Shown: piece after piece, positions 23,556-37,000 of the stretch
Layout of the letters: each line of letters starts with the position of its first letter
How positions within the stretch are numbered: position 1 is the stretch's first letter
NCBI GenBank assembly: GCA_026260175.1
Contig: JAKCWW010002542.1
Span: 7,276-56,048 of the forward strand
Source: Reticulitermes lucifugus
Lineage: Eukaryota; Arthropoda; Insecta; Blattodea; Rhinotermitidae
Reading direction: 5' to 3'
Length of the DNA stretch: 48,773 nt
Notes under the pieces: model-generated
Told to the model about the DNA's origin: nothing
The model's input: only the letters and a program-made list of their open reading frames with translations
The model's database searches: none
Program-made: the position numbers and the translations under genes

Positions 23556-23909
23556 TACAGTAGAACCCGGATAAGAAGTCCCCTCATAAGAAGTTTTCCC
23601 CTGTAAGAAGTCTGATTTNNNNNNNNNNNNNNNNNNNNNNNNNNNNNNNNNNNNNNNNNNNNNNNNNNNNNNNNNNNNNNNNNNNNNNNNNNNNNNNNNN
23701 NNNNNNNNNNNNNNNNNNNNNNNNNNNNNNNNNNNNNNNNNNNNNNNNNNNNNNNNNNNNNNNNNNNNNNNNNNNNNNNNNNNNNNNNNNNNNNNNNNNC
23801 CATGCCCCCGGTGGGATTCGAACCCACGATCCTAGTAAGCGAGCGGCCGCAAACCCACGCCTAAGACCGAACGGCCACTGGAATCAGCTCTTAACAGGGT
23901 TCTACTGTA
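23556..23909. mobile_element. pogo/Tigger-like inverted-repeat element containing an assembly gap
   Basis: TACAGTAGAACCC at 23556-23568 is perfectly inverted at 23897-23909, and the ends start with TA. CAGTAGAACC-type termini resemble pogo/Tigger elements (from memory). Just inside the left end TAAGAAGT occurs three times (23571-23611). Positions 23619-23799 are N, so the interior is unknown. Confidence 0.55.
23800..23885 (-). repeat. tRNA-derived segment inside the gapped element
   Basis: On the minus strand it reads GTGGCCGTTCGGTCTTAGGC, then GATCGTGGGTTCGAATCCCACC. This is a tRNA-Leu/Ser-like body with a good B box (T arm) but a poor A box and no closed acceptor stem. It is a SINE or tRNA-pseudogene segment, not a functional tRNA gene. 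Confidence 0.55.
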
Positions 23910-24884
23910 TATAATTTAGCTCACTTTTCTGGCTCATATGTCATTCTTGATCATCTTGGGGAATGTGGCTGTAATCGGAGGATGCAGATGGCCCTTCCAG
24001 CAGCTCTTCTTAGGGAAGGTAAACTTCTCCCAGTTGGAAGGTAATACCACTGGTACCGAATACCCTCTCAAGGTCATATCCAAGGTGGGAATGTTCAGTG
24101 TATGGTATTTTATGTTTAGAACTGAGTTATCAATTTACCAGAAACTCTTGTCATTCATAATACAAGTGAGAGGGCACAAGTTTAATAACAAGGAAATAGA
24201 TTAGTTTTTACAGTTTTACAGAAATTTTATAAAAAATATCCACACATTTAAAAAATGTGACATGATGAAGTTTTTTAATGAGGTTGAGATAGCCTTGCAA
24301 TGACACATGCAAAACAGCTGTTTTAATCCATGTTGCTCAACCCTTTTTGACCACTGTTATTTACTGCTGTGTTGCATGATAGCTTCTTGCATCTGCTTGG
24401 AATAAGACTTGATCATCGCAGAAGATATTAGGATGATTTAACCATATTAAATTACTGAAAAGGTAACATTTCCACAAATGTTCACCTTTTGAAACCTCTG
24501 GAATCAAGATCCTACAATTGGATGTGCAACACAGGAAATTCAGTATTTCTCCTAAATATTACCTGTGGAGAAGGGTGATGTAACGTTCAGTGGTGCAGAA
24601 ATCCATAGCATATTGCAGATGGAACTGCTTCTTGAATGATCTGTGTTAAAATTTTGAACTGAAACTTTTTAGGAAGCATTTTGTAAAACATCCATTATTT
24701 TTATACATTCAAGAATGTAATGCCACTCAAATCATCCCTCTAAACCAAATGGATAGTGAAATATAAGAACATTAACACAAAGCCATGAAACACAGTAAAT
24801 GATGGTGTAGGAATACCGGCAGGTGTGTAAATAGGAGTTGAGACCAAGGAATGAAAATATTTTACATTATAGTTTATGGTCACT

Positions 24885-25110
24885 ATTGTAGAAAATAAAG
24901 TTATAAAAATAACATTAGTTTTGAGGATTATGTTCTGGGATATGACACCATGTCACTGGATAATCGAAGTGTCCATTTTGACCTTGAAACTTGAGGTCCC
25001 TGCGTTGCTTCAAAAAGTTAGGAACCAATTACATTGTGATGCATCACATTCCAGAAAAATGGAATCCTCAGCTACACTGCTGTGAAAACTTTTAAAACTC
25101 AACATCAGTT
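24885..25110. repeat. 'FWDVMPC' foldback repeat copy
   Basis: The plus strand reads IMFWDMTPCHWI. TTCTGGGATATGACACCATG near 24929 is mirrored by TTGTGATGCATCACATTCCA near 25035. It resembles the copy at 19860, including GGAACCAATTA before the right arm. Confidence 0.6.
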
Positions 25111-28085
25111 TTCAGGATTATATTAAGTTTGGGTGGTAATTTAAAACAAACTAGTGAAAACATCTGAACATGAGTATAGTCCTAATTCTAGTAATCATCC
25201 TAATGCTAGAGATGTGAGAACATTGGTCATTATAATGAAGACTGAGAACTGGTTTTATTCTTTTGTTACTTCCATTGCTAACAAATAATGCAAGGGCAAG
25301 GTAGAGAAATTTCACTCCAGTCTTATAAAAACTCAGATTTTATTGTTACTTGCAGTTATGGTTCAGTAAGTGAAGCATTCAAGTCAGTGGGTTTTAATTT
25401 GCAGTAGTATAAAACTTGTTGAAATCTCGAAGGGAAAATTTTGTAATTCCAATCTCAAACACTGGCTTCCACAGATGACTATTTCATTGAATTAGTCATA
25501 CATATAGCCCTTGAGGCACTCTATTAAATCATGATTTTTACTGAGTGTGCTTGTTATGAACTTGGGGGTGGGGGGAAGTTCTTGAATGGCTGTGTGATAG
25601 AATAAATGGTGCTGATACCTAAAGATAACTTTATACTTGCAGTGGTAGAGGCTGTAGTACCAAGCAAAGTATAGGTACTTTACACTGCCCTTTACTGCTT
25701 ACACCTCATCTATCTAACAATTCTGATTGCTGTATAACAACAGAACAATAACAGAATAGCTACAATTAGCCTTTTATGTATATGCTTTCAACTTTTTTTT
25801 TCAGTGATAATGGTATTTGCCTACTGTTGACAAATGATGAATGATGTCTGCTTGTATGCTGGTTTGAACATTGCTATAACTTCTGCTGAAATTTTGTTAT
25901 AAGAAGGAACTCTACACAAATTGCTTTATTTTATTATTAATTTTAAAACCAGTTTTTGTATATTTATGTTTGTCAATTCTTTGCCAATCATAGTCATCAA
26001 GTTGGTCCAAGTCATTTAATTTCATTATCCCTGAGCCTATGCACATGCTGAACAGGCATTAGTGCATGGAAATAATGTGGTTACTTCACGGTTCAGCTTC
26101 TTTACCCTTTTTTACATTTGGGTAGGCGTGAGAGCCACGTAGGACATAGTGATGATGAGTAATATTTCAGTACTTCTGCCACGAATCACTGACTGCACCG
26201 ACTCTACATTATATCATGGTAATGCTTAATACAAAAATATGAGATATACAGCCAAATGAACATGAACATCAACAATCTCTTTCAGTTTGAAAGTTAAGAT
26301 ATATGCATGTATAACTTCATCTAAAAACAACACTTTCACATGGTGTCTATGTCCACTGAATGAGGGAGTCTGATGTTCTGTAGTTACAATGCTGCATATA
26401 AGCTTGATGATATTTAATAATTTTAAGGATGTTTGTTGGAATTTAATATTTTATGTGACCCCCCTAACTAACTAACTCCATGGGGCAGAGTCCTTCTTGG
26501 GAAGCTAACAGGTCGTCAGCTAATCAAGAAATTCCCCGCGTTTTATGGAACCCGAAGGTTCATTACCGCACTCACAAGAGCCCACATGTGACCCCCCTTT
26601 ATTCTTTAAATACAAATGACCGAATCTGATTTGAAAACCTCTGCTCTGGATCGCTTATAACATTGATACTTGTGTTTAATGAAGCATATTGTGTTTGTCA
26701 TATCATTGACTGATATGCATAAATTGTGCACTCACACAAGTGAATGGTAAATAAGAAGACAGCATTTTGTACTCTAACATATGTAATGTAGTATACTGGA
26801 ATGTAAATTTATTAAGTCCACACTAAGTGCCAGGAAAAATAGATATTTATTAACATTTAATGATCATTTTTTAAATATGCAGAAGCCCACCCAAGCCTAG
26901 ATAAAAATGTGTTGATCTGCATCTATGTACAAGCAACCCAGAGGATCACAAGGCATAGAAGATAACGGGAGGGGTGTTCATTTCTTCATTCTTCAACGAA
27001 CCATGCAAAATTATGAAATTTCAGGATCATGCAGTGGGTTAGGTAAATGTGATTTCAGTCCATTCATGATGGCCTTTCACACTCTACATTCTCTACCAGT
27101 ACAAACTGGGACAATGTTGCACCATTTTTCCTGTTGGCATATAGGGCAATGACCCACAATACTACCAGGTGCACAGAAGGGAAATGAACCTAGTGAAAGT
27201 GGATGAACTAAGGGTGAAATCTCCAGCAGATGTACAGTCCAGACCTTGCAAAATTATTGTAAAAACTAAAATGTAGTCAAAGGAAGGCTTACATGACAAT
27301 TAGGTAGAGTAGGAGAAAGTCTTAACAGGATATTAAAGTAAGTTAAGACAAGGAAGCCAAAGAAAGAAAATTTGATGTATATGAGACTGTATTTATTTTA
27401 TCTAGCAAAGAAGCCTAGAAAGACCCAGAAGTTCAGGAAATAATGGCACAATTGCTATAAAATATTGGTGTAATTGATAATGTTTACTGCCCTTTCCCTC
27501 CATTCTCATGTACCACCCTCATTCTGGGCAGTATTGTATAAAATATACCCTAGAAGATGGGCAAAGCAGAAATAAAAGTTTGTTATATGTTGGTAATATC
27601 AGAATTTGTTAAGACTTAATCTGATTTACTCTATCACCCATTTTGTTAATCCAGTGGATACTGTTTCTAGGTATTTTTATAATGGGTGTATTGGTATTGG
27701 TACTTGTTTGTACTTGAAATGAAATGTGGCTTGTAAGTCATTTTATCAAGACAAAACTTTCATTAATGGATTCACACAGTGAGTACAAGTTTGGTAAAGT
27801 AACTTACAAGCTATCCTGCATACTGAACATGACCATTTATTTTTGCAACTGAAGTTAAATTACACTTACTCTCAAAGGAAAGGTCACTGTCCCTTATTTT
27901 CTGCAGAATAAACTGCACTGTGACTATTATTATTTCTTTGTTATCAAGGAAAAGAATCAGCCTGCTTGCAACTAGCAATTTGACATCTCTGAAGGCAAAC
28001 GGTGAAACTGTTTGAAAGTGAAGGTTTCAGCTGTACATTTATACAGTTCATTATGACATAAAATTCTTGAGCATTCTTGCCATCC
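25111..28085. other. Intergenic region, convergent gene ends
   Basis: It lies between the zinc-finger and receptor genes and includes the receptor's 3' UTR at its right end. A minus-strand AATAAA at about 27836-27841 is a possible poly(A) signal. Only the repeat at 26465-26592 is recognisable; short ORFs here look like chance. Confidence 0.5.
26465..26592 (+). repeat. 'FPAFYGT' repeat family copy, best preserved
   Basis: Starts TAACTCCATGGGGCAGAGTC. The translation [20 protein letters not shown] follows QLI and is uninterrupted. Confidence 0.75.
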
Positions 28086-31000
28086 CTAACTTAAGGATGA
28101 CAGTGTGCTTATTGTATTGCGGCTAGTCCTTTGGTAACCATGTGACATTCTTTTTACCAATGATACCGAGCTGTTCCTGTTGCACAGAGGATGTACTGGC
28201 TCCATTTTATTTTTTGCAAACAGATTACTCCATTTAGCTCTTGCATTTTTTTCTAAGACAACAAAAAATACAAAGAATGCAAAGCCTTGGATTGTGGTAG
28301 TACAACAAAATAAGTAAGAAAACTTCCAAATTCCAAAAATCCAGGATAGACCAAGAAGAAAATAGAGAAATATAAGAGTGCTTAACCTTCGATAAGCAAC
28401 ACGCTGTTTGGATTGGTGACTCTTTATATACTGCAATCCACAATCTGCATGCATGCCAAAATTACCCACCTTATATATAGAGCAGATGATTAGTACAAAC
28501 ATAACTATGTTTAATGAAACAATTATGGAGATGGGAGCAATAACAGAGAAGTGATGTGCTAGCCCTGTTGGGTAACACTGTGGTGAGTTATATGAGCTGG
28601 GAGAAACAATCAACAAAGTACCACAAGGGATGAAGGGAAAGCCCCATGCAAAGACAGCTGTTTTGAGCAGGATGTGTGGGGTGCGACACAAAGAGGCCAG
28701 TGGCTTTGTAAGGCGCAAATACTGGAACCATGCTGCTACAAGCATCCAACAAAATGTAGACACTAAGGAGAAATGGAGTGCTACTCCTAGTAAAAGACAG
28801 AGCTGAGATTCATTTGGAGATGGGAACAGATGAGAATTTACAAGAAACACTGACATTAATATAGCAAGGGAAGTAGACAAATGAAGCTGGATCTTTCTGC
28901 TGGCACCACGCCGCCACTCAGGAAATATAATGGCTGTCACTGCAATCCCAAATAAACCCAGTAAGGAAACTGAGCACCCAACAATTGTAATTATGTCTAA
29001 TGCTGTATTTATCTCTTCTTCCAATGTGGGAGAAAGAAGTTGACCAAAATGTGTCAGATGGGTACAAATACAAATGTCTGCCTTCACTGTATCATTGTCA
29101 CTGAGTCTGACAGCAGGGGAGCACCCGATTTCAGACCAGTTGCCAAGACCTGAATTTGCTTCAAAATCCCAAAAGACACATTTTCTGCCATGTGAATGAA
29201 TGGTGCGTGGGCTGTCAAACAGAAGTATCAGAGGAGGATTAAGGTCTGGATGCTTTACTCCATCTAATGTCACACTCACAACATGTAAAGGTGTTCTAAT
29301 TCTAGCAATGTTAGATGCAAAAAACCCCTGATTCCAGAATAGATTTATGACCAGACGGTGTTTTTTTGTGCCACTGCAAGTCTCCAGATAAGAGCTACTG
29401 CACATATCTGTTTGCTGCAGAGTGAGTTGTGGAGGCACAAGTACAGCAGTTGACACTCCCAGAGTGAGAAGAGTTTTGACACTGTCATTCCATGACACAG
29501 TCATGATGTCCTAGCAAAACAAACAAAATTCATAACTTAATTTCTTTTATTTCTAGTGTATTCATAAATATGCTCAAGACATTTCTAACTTACATCTTTC
29601 TTGAAGTAGTTGTCAGTATATCTGGAAGGTTTCAGAGCTGCAAGTCCTTGAAGTTCTCCATTTGTTCTGGAATGACTTTCTATATCCATGACTAAGGTTA
29701 CAAATCTTGGTGTCACAATCAGTGAAGTTTCTGTACAGTATAATAAACGTAGTTTCAGTTTCCATATGTAGAACAATAAATGTTATATTACACCAGTTTC
29801 CACACGGTCAGTATATGGATTGCAGAGTTTATAGTAACTTAATTACAATGATTACTTCTAACCATCAGCATATTAAAAATTAACAAATCCAGTCAGTCAG
29901 TCAATCAAACAAATAATCAATCAGTTCCATGGTATTTTTTGCAAAGTTGATAGCCAGATGGTGAAGAAATTTTCTTTGCTTTATGGACTCCAAAGGTTCA
30001 TTATAATGTTATAACAAGTAAAGTACTGATCCAGTGACATAAGCCAGTCCACACCCATTAAAATATACTTTTATGCTATTCAAACATTTCATGTTCCAAC
30101 TTTCAATTTACATACTCATGATTCAGTACTGATAATAAAGTTATCGCCAGGGCAATTAGTCCAAATTGAGTTTTTTTTTTTAACTAAGAGACGTCTACTA
30201 AATGAAGTTAACACCCTATTGCAGGGCACGTCCAATGGTAGGGTTTCCACCTTGCTTCCTTTGAACTTGCGGTGGTACACAACAGAAGAAACCAGAACTT
30301 ATGAACTTAATTTATAGTGTTTGTGAAATATGCAGCACTATTTTAGGGGTGTGTTCTATGTACACAAACCATGAAAAATGTATCAATATGGGTGCTTGGA
30401 TGTTAATCTTTTGAGTTGTGACCCGTTTAATTTTGGAAGGAGAAAAATAAAAAATGAAGTATGAACCCATTCACAGGAAAGCGTTTATTTAAAAACTGTT
30501 TATTCCATTCTTAGATATTATTGTTTTGACAATAACGGATTACATAAAACTCAAAAAGAGTTGTCCCTGTGTTTTCATGACCATGCTGTGCATCTCAATG
30601 GACTGTTTCATGTGCAAAATATCCAGGTGTGTCATGAATTGACTCACATCCATCTACTAGCCTCCATTGTAGGTCTGCTACATCATTAACTGCCAGGGCA
30701 TACACAATGCTTTTAAGAATGCTGCACTTGCTCAGCACTTCTCTTATAAAATGGGCCATAGCTCTTTGTTTTAAAAAAAAAAGATCCTAGGACCCATGTT
30801 TAGATAGACTTGTTTGCTTCTTGTGTGTATAGAATACATCCCTATAGTTGGCTGTCTACACCCATCCCTTGCTTTATGGGGTGTTATCTGTTCTGCAAAA
30901 ACTGTTTGTAAGGCAAAAATCCATAAAGTATGTGCACTGACCCATGTGATTGCCTGACCTGCTTTGCACACTGTTTTTCCATAAAAGTGAGAAAGCAGAC

Positions 31001-34000
31001 CTTAAAGAAAGGAGACAAAAAGCTATAAATTATCACTGTGCCTTAAAGCTAAAATCCATAAGTGAGGGATGGGTGTGTTTCAGAAACACAGTGGATAAAG
31101 CAAAACCTGAAATTTGGCAGTGACTTTCCCTGTACTGCAGTTATAATGGTTCTGTTGTCTCAATGTAGTCGCCAGATCCTTATTTGTGAAAATGGTATAA
31201 GGATGCAAAGTCGGGCTGACTTTAAGAGACGTACCCTGCTGTTTATGCTTCATACATACATTAACATAAAACTAACATTATGCCACCAAGAAGCTCACTG
31301 CAAATAATATACACCAGGAGAAGTTCCCTTCAAGCACAAAGTTCACACAGACATGCCATGCCAAAGATTCAGTTAGCTTACCTTCATAGTTAAGTTTTAC
31401 ATTATTCAGCATGTGATCGACTGAGTCCAAAATAACATTACTGGCATTGGACACTCTGTGTGTCATCTTCTTTTTAACCATATTATTGTCTGTTTTAGTC
31501 ATTGATGATCTCAGTATAGCATCAGTAATATTGGCTATGATTGGTAAATCTGAGCCATGCAGAATGTTGTGCTGAAGGCGTGCCAGAGTGTTAGCAGTAT
31601 ACTGAATTTCAGCTGGAGTAAAATGGGTGATGTTGCCAAACATCCTGGTATCTTGGGAAGTGAGAGCAAACAATAGTTTTGTGAGGGTTTTGGTTGCATT
31701 TTCTTTTCTTTCTCCTTGAAATGAAAGTTTATGCAGAAAGCTTGTCCTTAGCGTTGACTCTTCACACTGCAATTAAATATTGACTACATGTGTAATATGC
31801 TGAATATCATACTAGACATGCAGAACAGGCATGCTATATAATGGTTATGTCTACTCTGTGTATAGTGACACAGGAAAGTCTCTAGATTTGTGTTTTACAC
31901 ACTTTCATATTAAAAAAACACCTCTGGCCACAAACAAATACTGAAAGCGTGCTAAACCGAAATAAATTGTATAAATTTAAATCAACAGTTTCTCTATTGT
32001 ATGTAATGGTAAGAAGACAGATAAAACTGAGTTATGCAGCCTGTTCCTTCTGACAAGTCATAAAAATTGTACATAAAGCAATATGCTTCTAAGGTTTTGT
32101 CAGTTGTTTCATGTAAGTGGGGCTAGTCTCACTTTAGAAGAAGACAGGTTGCTGGTCAGTAATACGAGTATGCTTGTACACGAGGCACCTTAAACACGGT
32201 TCCAACTCTGGCATCAGCAGTGGACATATCATGCATTTTAAGGACATTCCTAGAACTTACAAATGGTGAATGAAATTTAAGGACTGACATGGGGCGATTT
32301 GTAATAGTTATAGAAAATTGGGTTCTTTGTTCACTGTAATGAAATTGACAAAACCCCTGGGAATCCTTCCTGGAACTATAGTGTTCCAGTGAACACAGTT
32401 TGGGGATTACTCCTATGGGTCAAATCATGAAGTGGGTTCTTTTCCTCCCAGGTAGATGCTGGAATAATACTTGAATAAAGGACTTACAGTCTCATTTTAT
32501 TGTATAATTCAAGTATTGAGTTAGAATTTTTTCAGTATTCAGTGTGTTCTGGGTTAAATCGCCAAGAGTTGCGAGTAATTCTGAAAATATGGTAGATGAA
32601 ATAGCATTTATCAGTACACTGACAAGTAATCACACAGTAACTGGAGCACAGCATATGTCAAACAATGTAGTGCATCTAACATAACCAAGGTGTGATCAAA
32701 TATTATTGCTGCTTACTTCATACTGTGTCCCATTATTTTCATTTTCATCAGACCAGAAAGCTCCCAAAACAAAGTCTCCAATGCAGCGCCTCTGTACAGG
32801 GATTCCTTCCCAATTAACACATAGTTCACTGGGCAGAACTATTTGTCCAATGGTAGCCACTGGCCAGTGAAGTATTTTGTTGCCATATGTTTCTTCCTCA
32901 TGGCAGTACTTTGAACTTCGGACATATAGGACCTCCACCAGATCATCAGAATTATTTGATGCAATGATTTGTAATCTTGAATAGAGGTTGTTTAAATGAC
33001 TGTAATCAGTTTCAATCTCTCCTGCAGGTGTACTGGAGACAATTATGATGCGGAATATAAGTGTGACCGTATTTTCTGTCCTGAAAAAGGATATAATGTA
33101 GTAATGTCAGACATACAAATTGTGTCAAATGATGTTTAATATGACATTCACAGCCATAATAAAATTTTGCCAGCAGCAAGGGCAGCTTCGATGCCACATT
33201 AGTTACCAAAATATTTAATATTTTTCCAGCATGTTATGTAACATCACAAAATCTTCAAAGATCATTGTACAAGCTTCAGTACATTGACATGTACGCCTAT
33301 AAAAGTAAAGTAAAGTTCACCCTATAACCCATAATGAAGAAAAAAATGAGAGTAGAGGTATAGCTCTACTCTTTCTTTAGCCTCAGTGCTAGATGCATGT
33401 AGGCCTATATACCGAGTTTAAATATGCACTTGTGTCTTCAACTGAAATACTAGTTAGCCTCTTTAAAATGGTTACTTGGCCCATTGGTTTAAAACAATAA
33501 ATAAAAGTAAAACCAGCATTTAAGACTTCTCTGGGGGAAGCTTCTTATACCTTAAAATCAAGAAAAATTCTATGTGGCGGTTGTGGCACAATCACACAGA
33601 AAATTACTACTGTTGTTACAAAAACACTATATTCACTCTAAATTTAAACATAATGGCATCTTTCTTCAATACATTTTATATTTATAATTTTATAGTAATT
33701 TTAAAATAATTTGAAAATAAACTAAAATTAGGTTTTCACTACACAAGACATTGTACGAGTTCATTCTTCTGTCAACAGAGTATAATAACCACACTTATGG
33801 AAGCTTACATTCATGAATCATGATTAGCCAATAACAGTGTGCGAGTTAGAAATGTTCTTATGTGTACATGGCTCCTGTTACAGTATTTTTGACCAATCAC
33901 ACGCAAATGAACTCTTGAAAATCGATAGTAAACTGCTGCAATAGTTCATAATTGATTCTGACATCACTTTTCTCCCATTGTACATAATCCACGGCATCAT

Positions 34001-37000
34001 TTCCACAACCAAAAGTTGTAAACATGAACCCTAAACTGAGGCTCCAAAAGAGTGCAGGGACTGAATTTTCATGCCTTTAAGGCAGAAAAATTATACATTC
34101 CTTATAAGGGGTTTCAGCTGGGACCACAAAAATTGAACTTCAAATGCAGGAAAATCTTAAAAATTTGGAAACCTTAAATCAGGATTCTACTGTATCTGGA
34201 AATTAATGGTTGAATGTGAAATACCAAACCCAGCCATTGGTCAGGATTCTGAGCCAGTTTCATCCTCCTCCCATGTTATTTCCTTTATGTTAACCTGATA
34301 TCTCTTTCTTGATCTTTCAATTAGCTGCATTCCAAGTGGTTTCTACAGCATAATTCTGTATGGACTCCTTACATTTTCCATCCTACGTATGTGTTCAGCC
34401 CGATGTAACCTTCTTGATTTCACCACTCTATAAACACACGGTCAGAACAACTTACACAGTTCCTTTCTAAGTACTACCCTAAATTACCCCACTTACTGCT
34501 TCCTCGTTATGTCCAAATATTTTCCTGAGTACCTTGCTTTCAAAACACTCAGAATTTATTCAAATTACAGTCTTTTTTGGTTTTTACGCTGTGAAAGTAG
34601 AGATTTATTCAGATGTTTCAGAGGAACATACTGCCTTCAACTTCAGAGTAACTGAATCTAGTTCAGATGGATACTGAAGTAACTGGGAAGAAGGAATGCA
34701 TCAGATACAAAGGATGAAGAGAATTTTGGCCAATCAGATCTATGGAAGATGGAAGAGGGGACAGAGCTTGTACTGAGCCAATTTATTTTGAAATATGTAG
34801 TTAATTTTCATGCTGTGTACTAATTTAAATTTGTCACAATCTTTTTACACTATAAAAGTACACATATTCTTTGTGTTTTGTTGAATTTATTTACATTGTA
34901 TTTTCCTCCTACATGTTTTGATCCATATAATCATCCTTAGGGACACGATCCAGCAACACCAAAGATGGAAACAATGAAGATTTTACTTTATATACTGTTA
35001 ATTATTTTCTTCCTTCAAGCAATAAATAAACCACATGTCACATTTGTGAGAAACAAAGATTTTATCTTGGCATTTTTACACTGGAATGAACAATCACATT
35101 TTAAACATGTGAACATCCACACCTCTTGTGCCAAGTCACAATAAATGGTGCATTACAACTGAATACACCTGTTAAGCTGCTTCAGTTGAAAGACACATGT
35201 GCAATGCAATGTAAATCCTTCTAAGAATGTCCCTGACTGGCACTATAGGTCCGTAATTGAACAAGGTTCTCAACCGTATTTACTGGTACCAAGAAATGCT
35301 TCAAGAAAAGCAGAAACAAGTGAGGCAGTTAACTTTGGATACATCCATTAAGCAGAAATGTATGGCTCCTAAGAACAAGCACGCAAATGCAGCCCTAAAC
35401 AGGATGGCTCACAGCGTGAATAATTTCAGCAGTATGCAAAATATGATCAAGACAATTTAACTTGGTTTAATTACTGTTATCATTTCACTATGCAATAAGG
35501 ATGATGTAATTTTCAATTTATTTGGAACAGTTTGCAGTAAACAGTGTATTTGAAGAGTAATGTCTTCTGGGATGTAGTGCCATGTAGTCTGATAGAAACC
35601 TTTTGAAGGAACCTATCACCTCCATTCATGGTAAAAGAGTAAAGTTACACAGTGTCATATTGTACAATATAGAAACTTTCATAGTCACCAATGTGACAAC
35701 CTCAAATCTCACATTATTATGTGTTTGTATATACCCTGGTTTGTGCTGCTAACAGGACACTGTCATTTAAAAGGGCACTTATTTAAATTGGGGCCGGTAA
35801 ACAGTCCCGAGTGAGGCAGATGCAAACAAGCATCTGAAACGGCCTCACACTTTCTTTGTGACTGCAAGACTTTGGCCACATTAAGATTCAGGTACCTGGG
35901 TCATTATTTTATGAAAACAGGGGATTTTAAGGACATCTCTGTCAGCAGGAGACTGCATTTTGTTCAAAGTGCAGGGCTGCTAAATACATGAATATAAGGG
36001 CTGCATAAAGGATCCAGTATGGTTGACGTGCATGGGACGCTCTGGTGCCCGCCCTTCTTGTATTCTATTCTATTCTACCCTGGTTTGTTCTTTAATCAAC
36101 TGCCTACGTACACTACATACTAAATTAAGCCATCACATATCAGTCATAGGTATGAATTAGTGCCATCAGCTGCATTCTCCTTATAATGTATGTCATAAGG
36201 AACCCACTGGTAATTGGTTCACTGAAAGCACTCTTCTCAAAGAATGCATCTTCTGCATTCAAACAAGTATATATTCATTCATTGCTGAAATTCAATTTGT
36301 ATTTACCTTACACCTATTTTTGAGAAATATTTTGAAACAAAAGATGTTTCAATTTGCTGAAACACTGTAGTTTCCCACATGGCAAAAATGTCTTATCTGT
36401 AATAACAGAATTAAAATCTAAAAGATCACCTTCATTCACGAAATTACTTATTTCTACAAGGTATTTGTTTCATTACACACAAAGTTTGAATTCAGGTATA
36501 CATAATTCATTCAAGGCTTACCTGCCTGACATTCTGATTGCTCGCACAGTAATTCTTCCAAAATCTTTGTATGTTTTAAGTTCTCTTGACAGGCTCTCGG
36601 CAAGTGATACCCAGTTTTGCAAACTGTAGGTTGGCTCACACCAAATGAGAGAACATATCTTCCTTCTGTAGCAAAGGGTGACTGAAAAAACATGATTCTT
36701 GATATCTGACCTATGGCACAGAAGCAGAATAGATACGCTAATACATACGTTCAAAACTTTACACAGTCAAATACAACTTACTTGTATTCTTGTCTGACAT
36801 TTTATAACACTGGAAGCAACTGTGGCCTAATTGAGGTACCAGCCTGCCATTTGGTTGGCAGGACTGACAAAACCCACAAAAGACCTCAGGATATTCGATG
36901 ACCTGACCAAGATGCAAGCCATGCATCTCCTGAATTCCAAGTCCAGAGTAATAGCTGCTACCCCAGCCCATATCTGACTGTTAAAAATGGTCACATTCAT

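Noticed and set aside
23800..23885. Functional tRNA gene
   Set aside because: Only the T-arm half is good; the acceptor stem does not close and the A box is off, so it is a tRNA-derived repeat.
24876..25085. 69-codon ORF with FWDMTPC
   Set aside because: It is part of a dispersed foldback repeat, not a gene.
26925..27152. 75-codon plus-strand ORF
   Set aside because: No signal, domain or splice context; composition like chance ORFs in AT-rich DNA.
28234..28443. 69-codon minus-strand ORF within the receptor's last exon
   Set aside because: It is an out-of-frame shadow of the seven-TM coding sequence.
36522..36692. Shorter receptor exon 5 starting after TTTTTTCAG at 36693
   Set aside because: Entering there from exon 4 (phase 2) gives an early stop. 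The acceptor at 36711 (GTGCCATAG) keeps frame with both neighbours.
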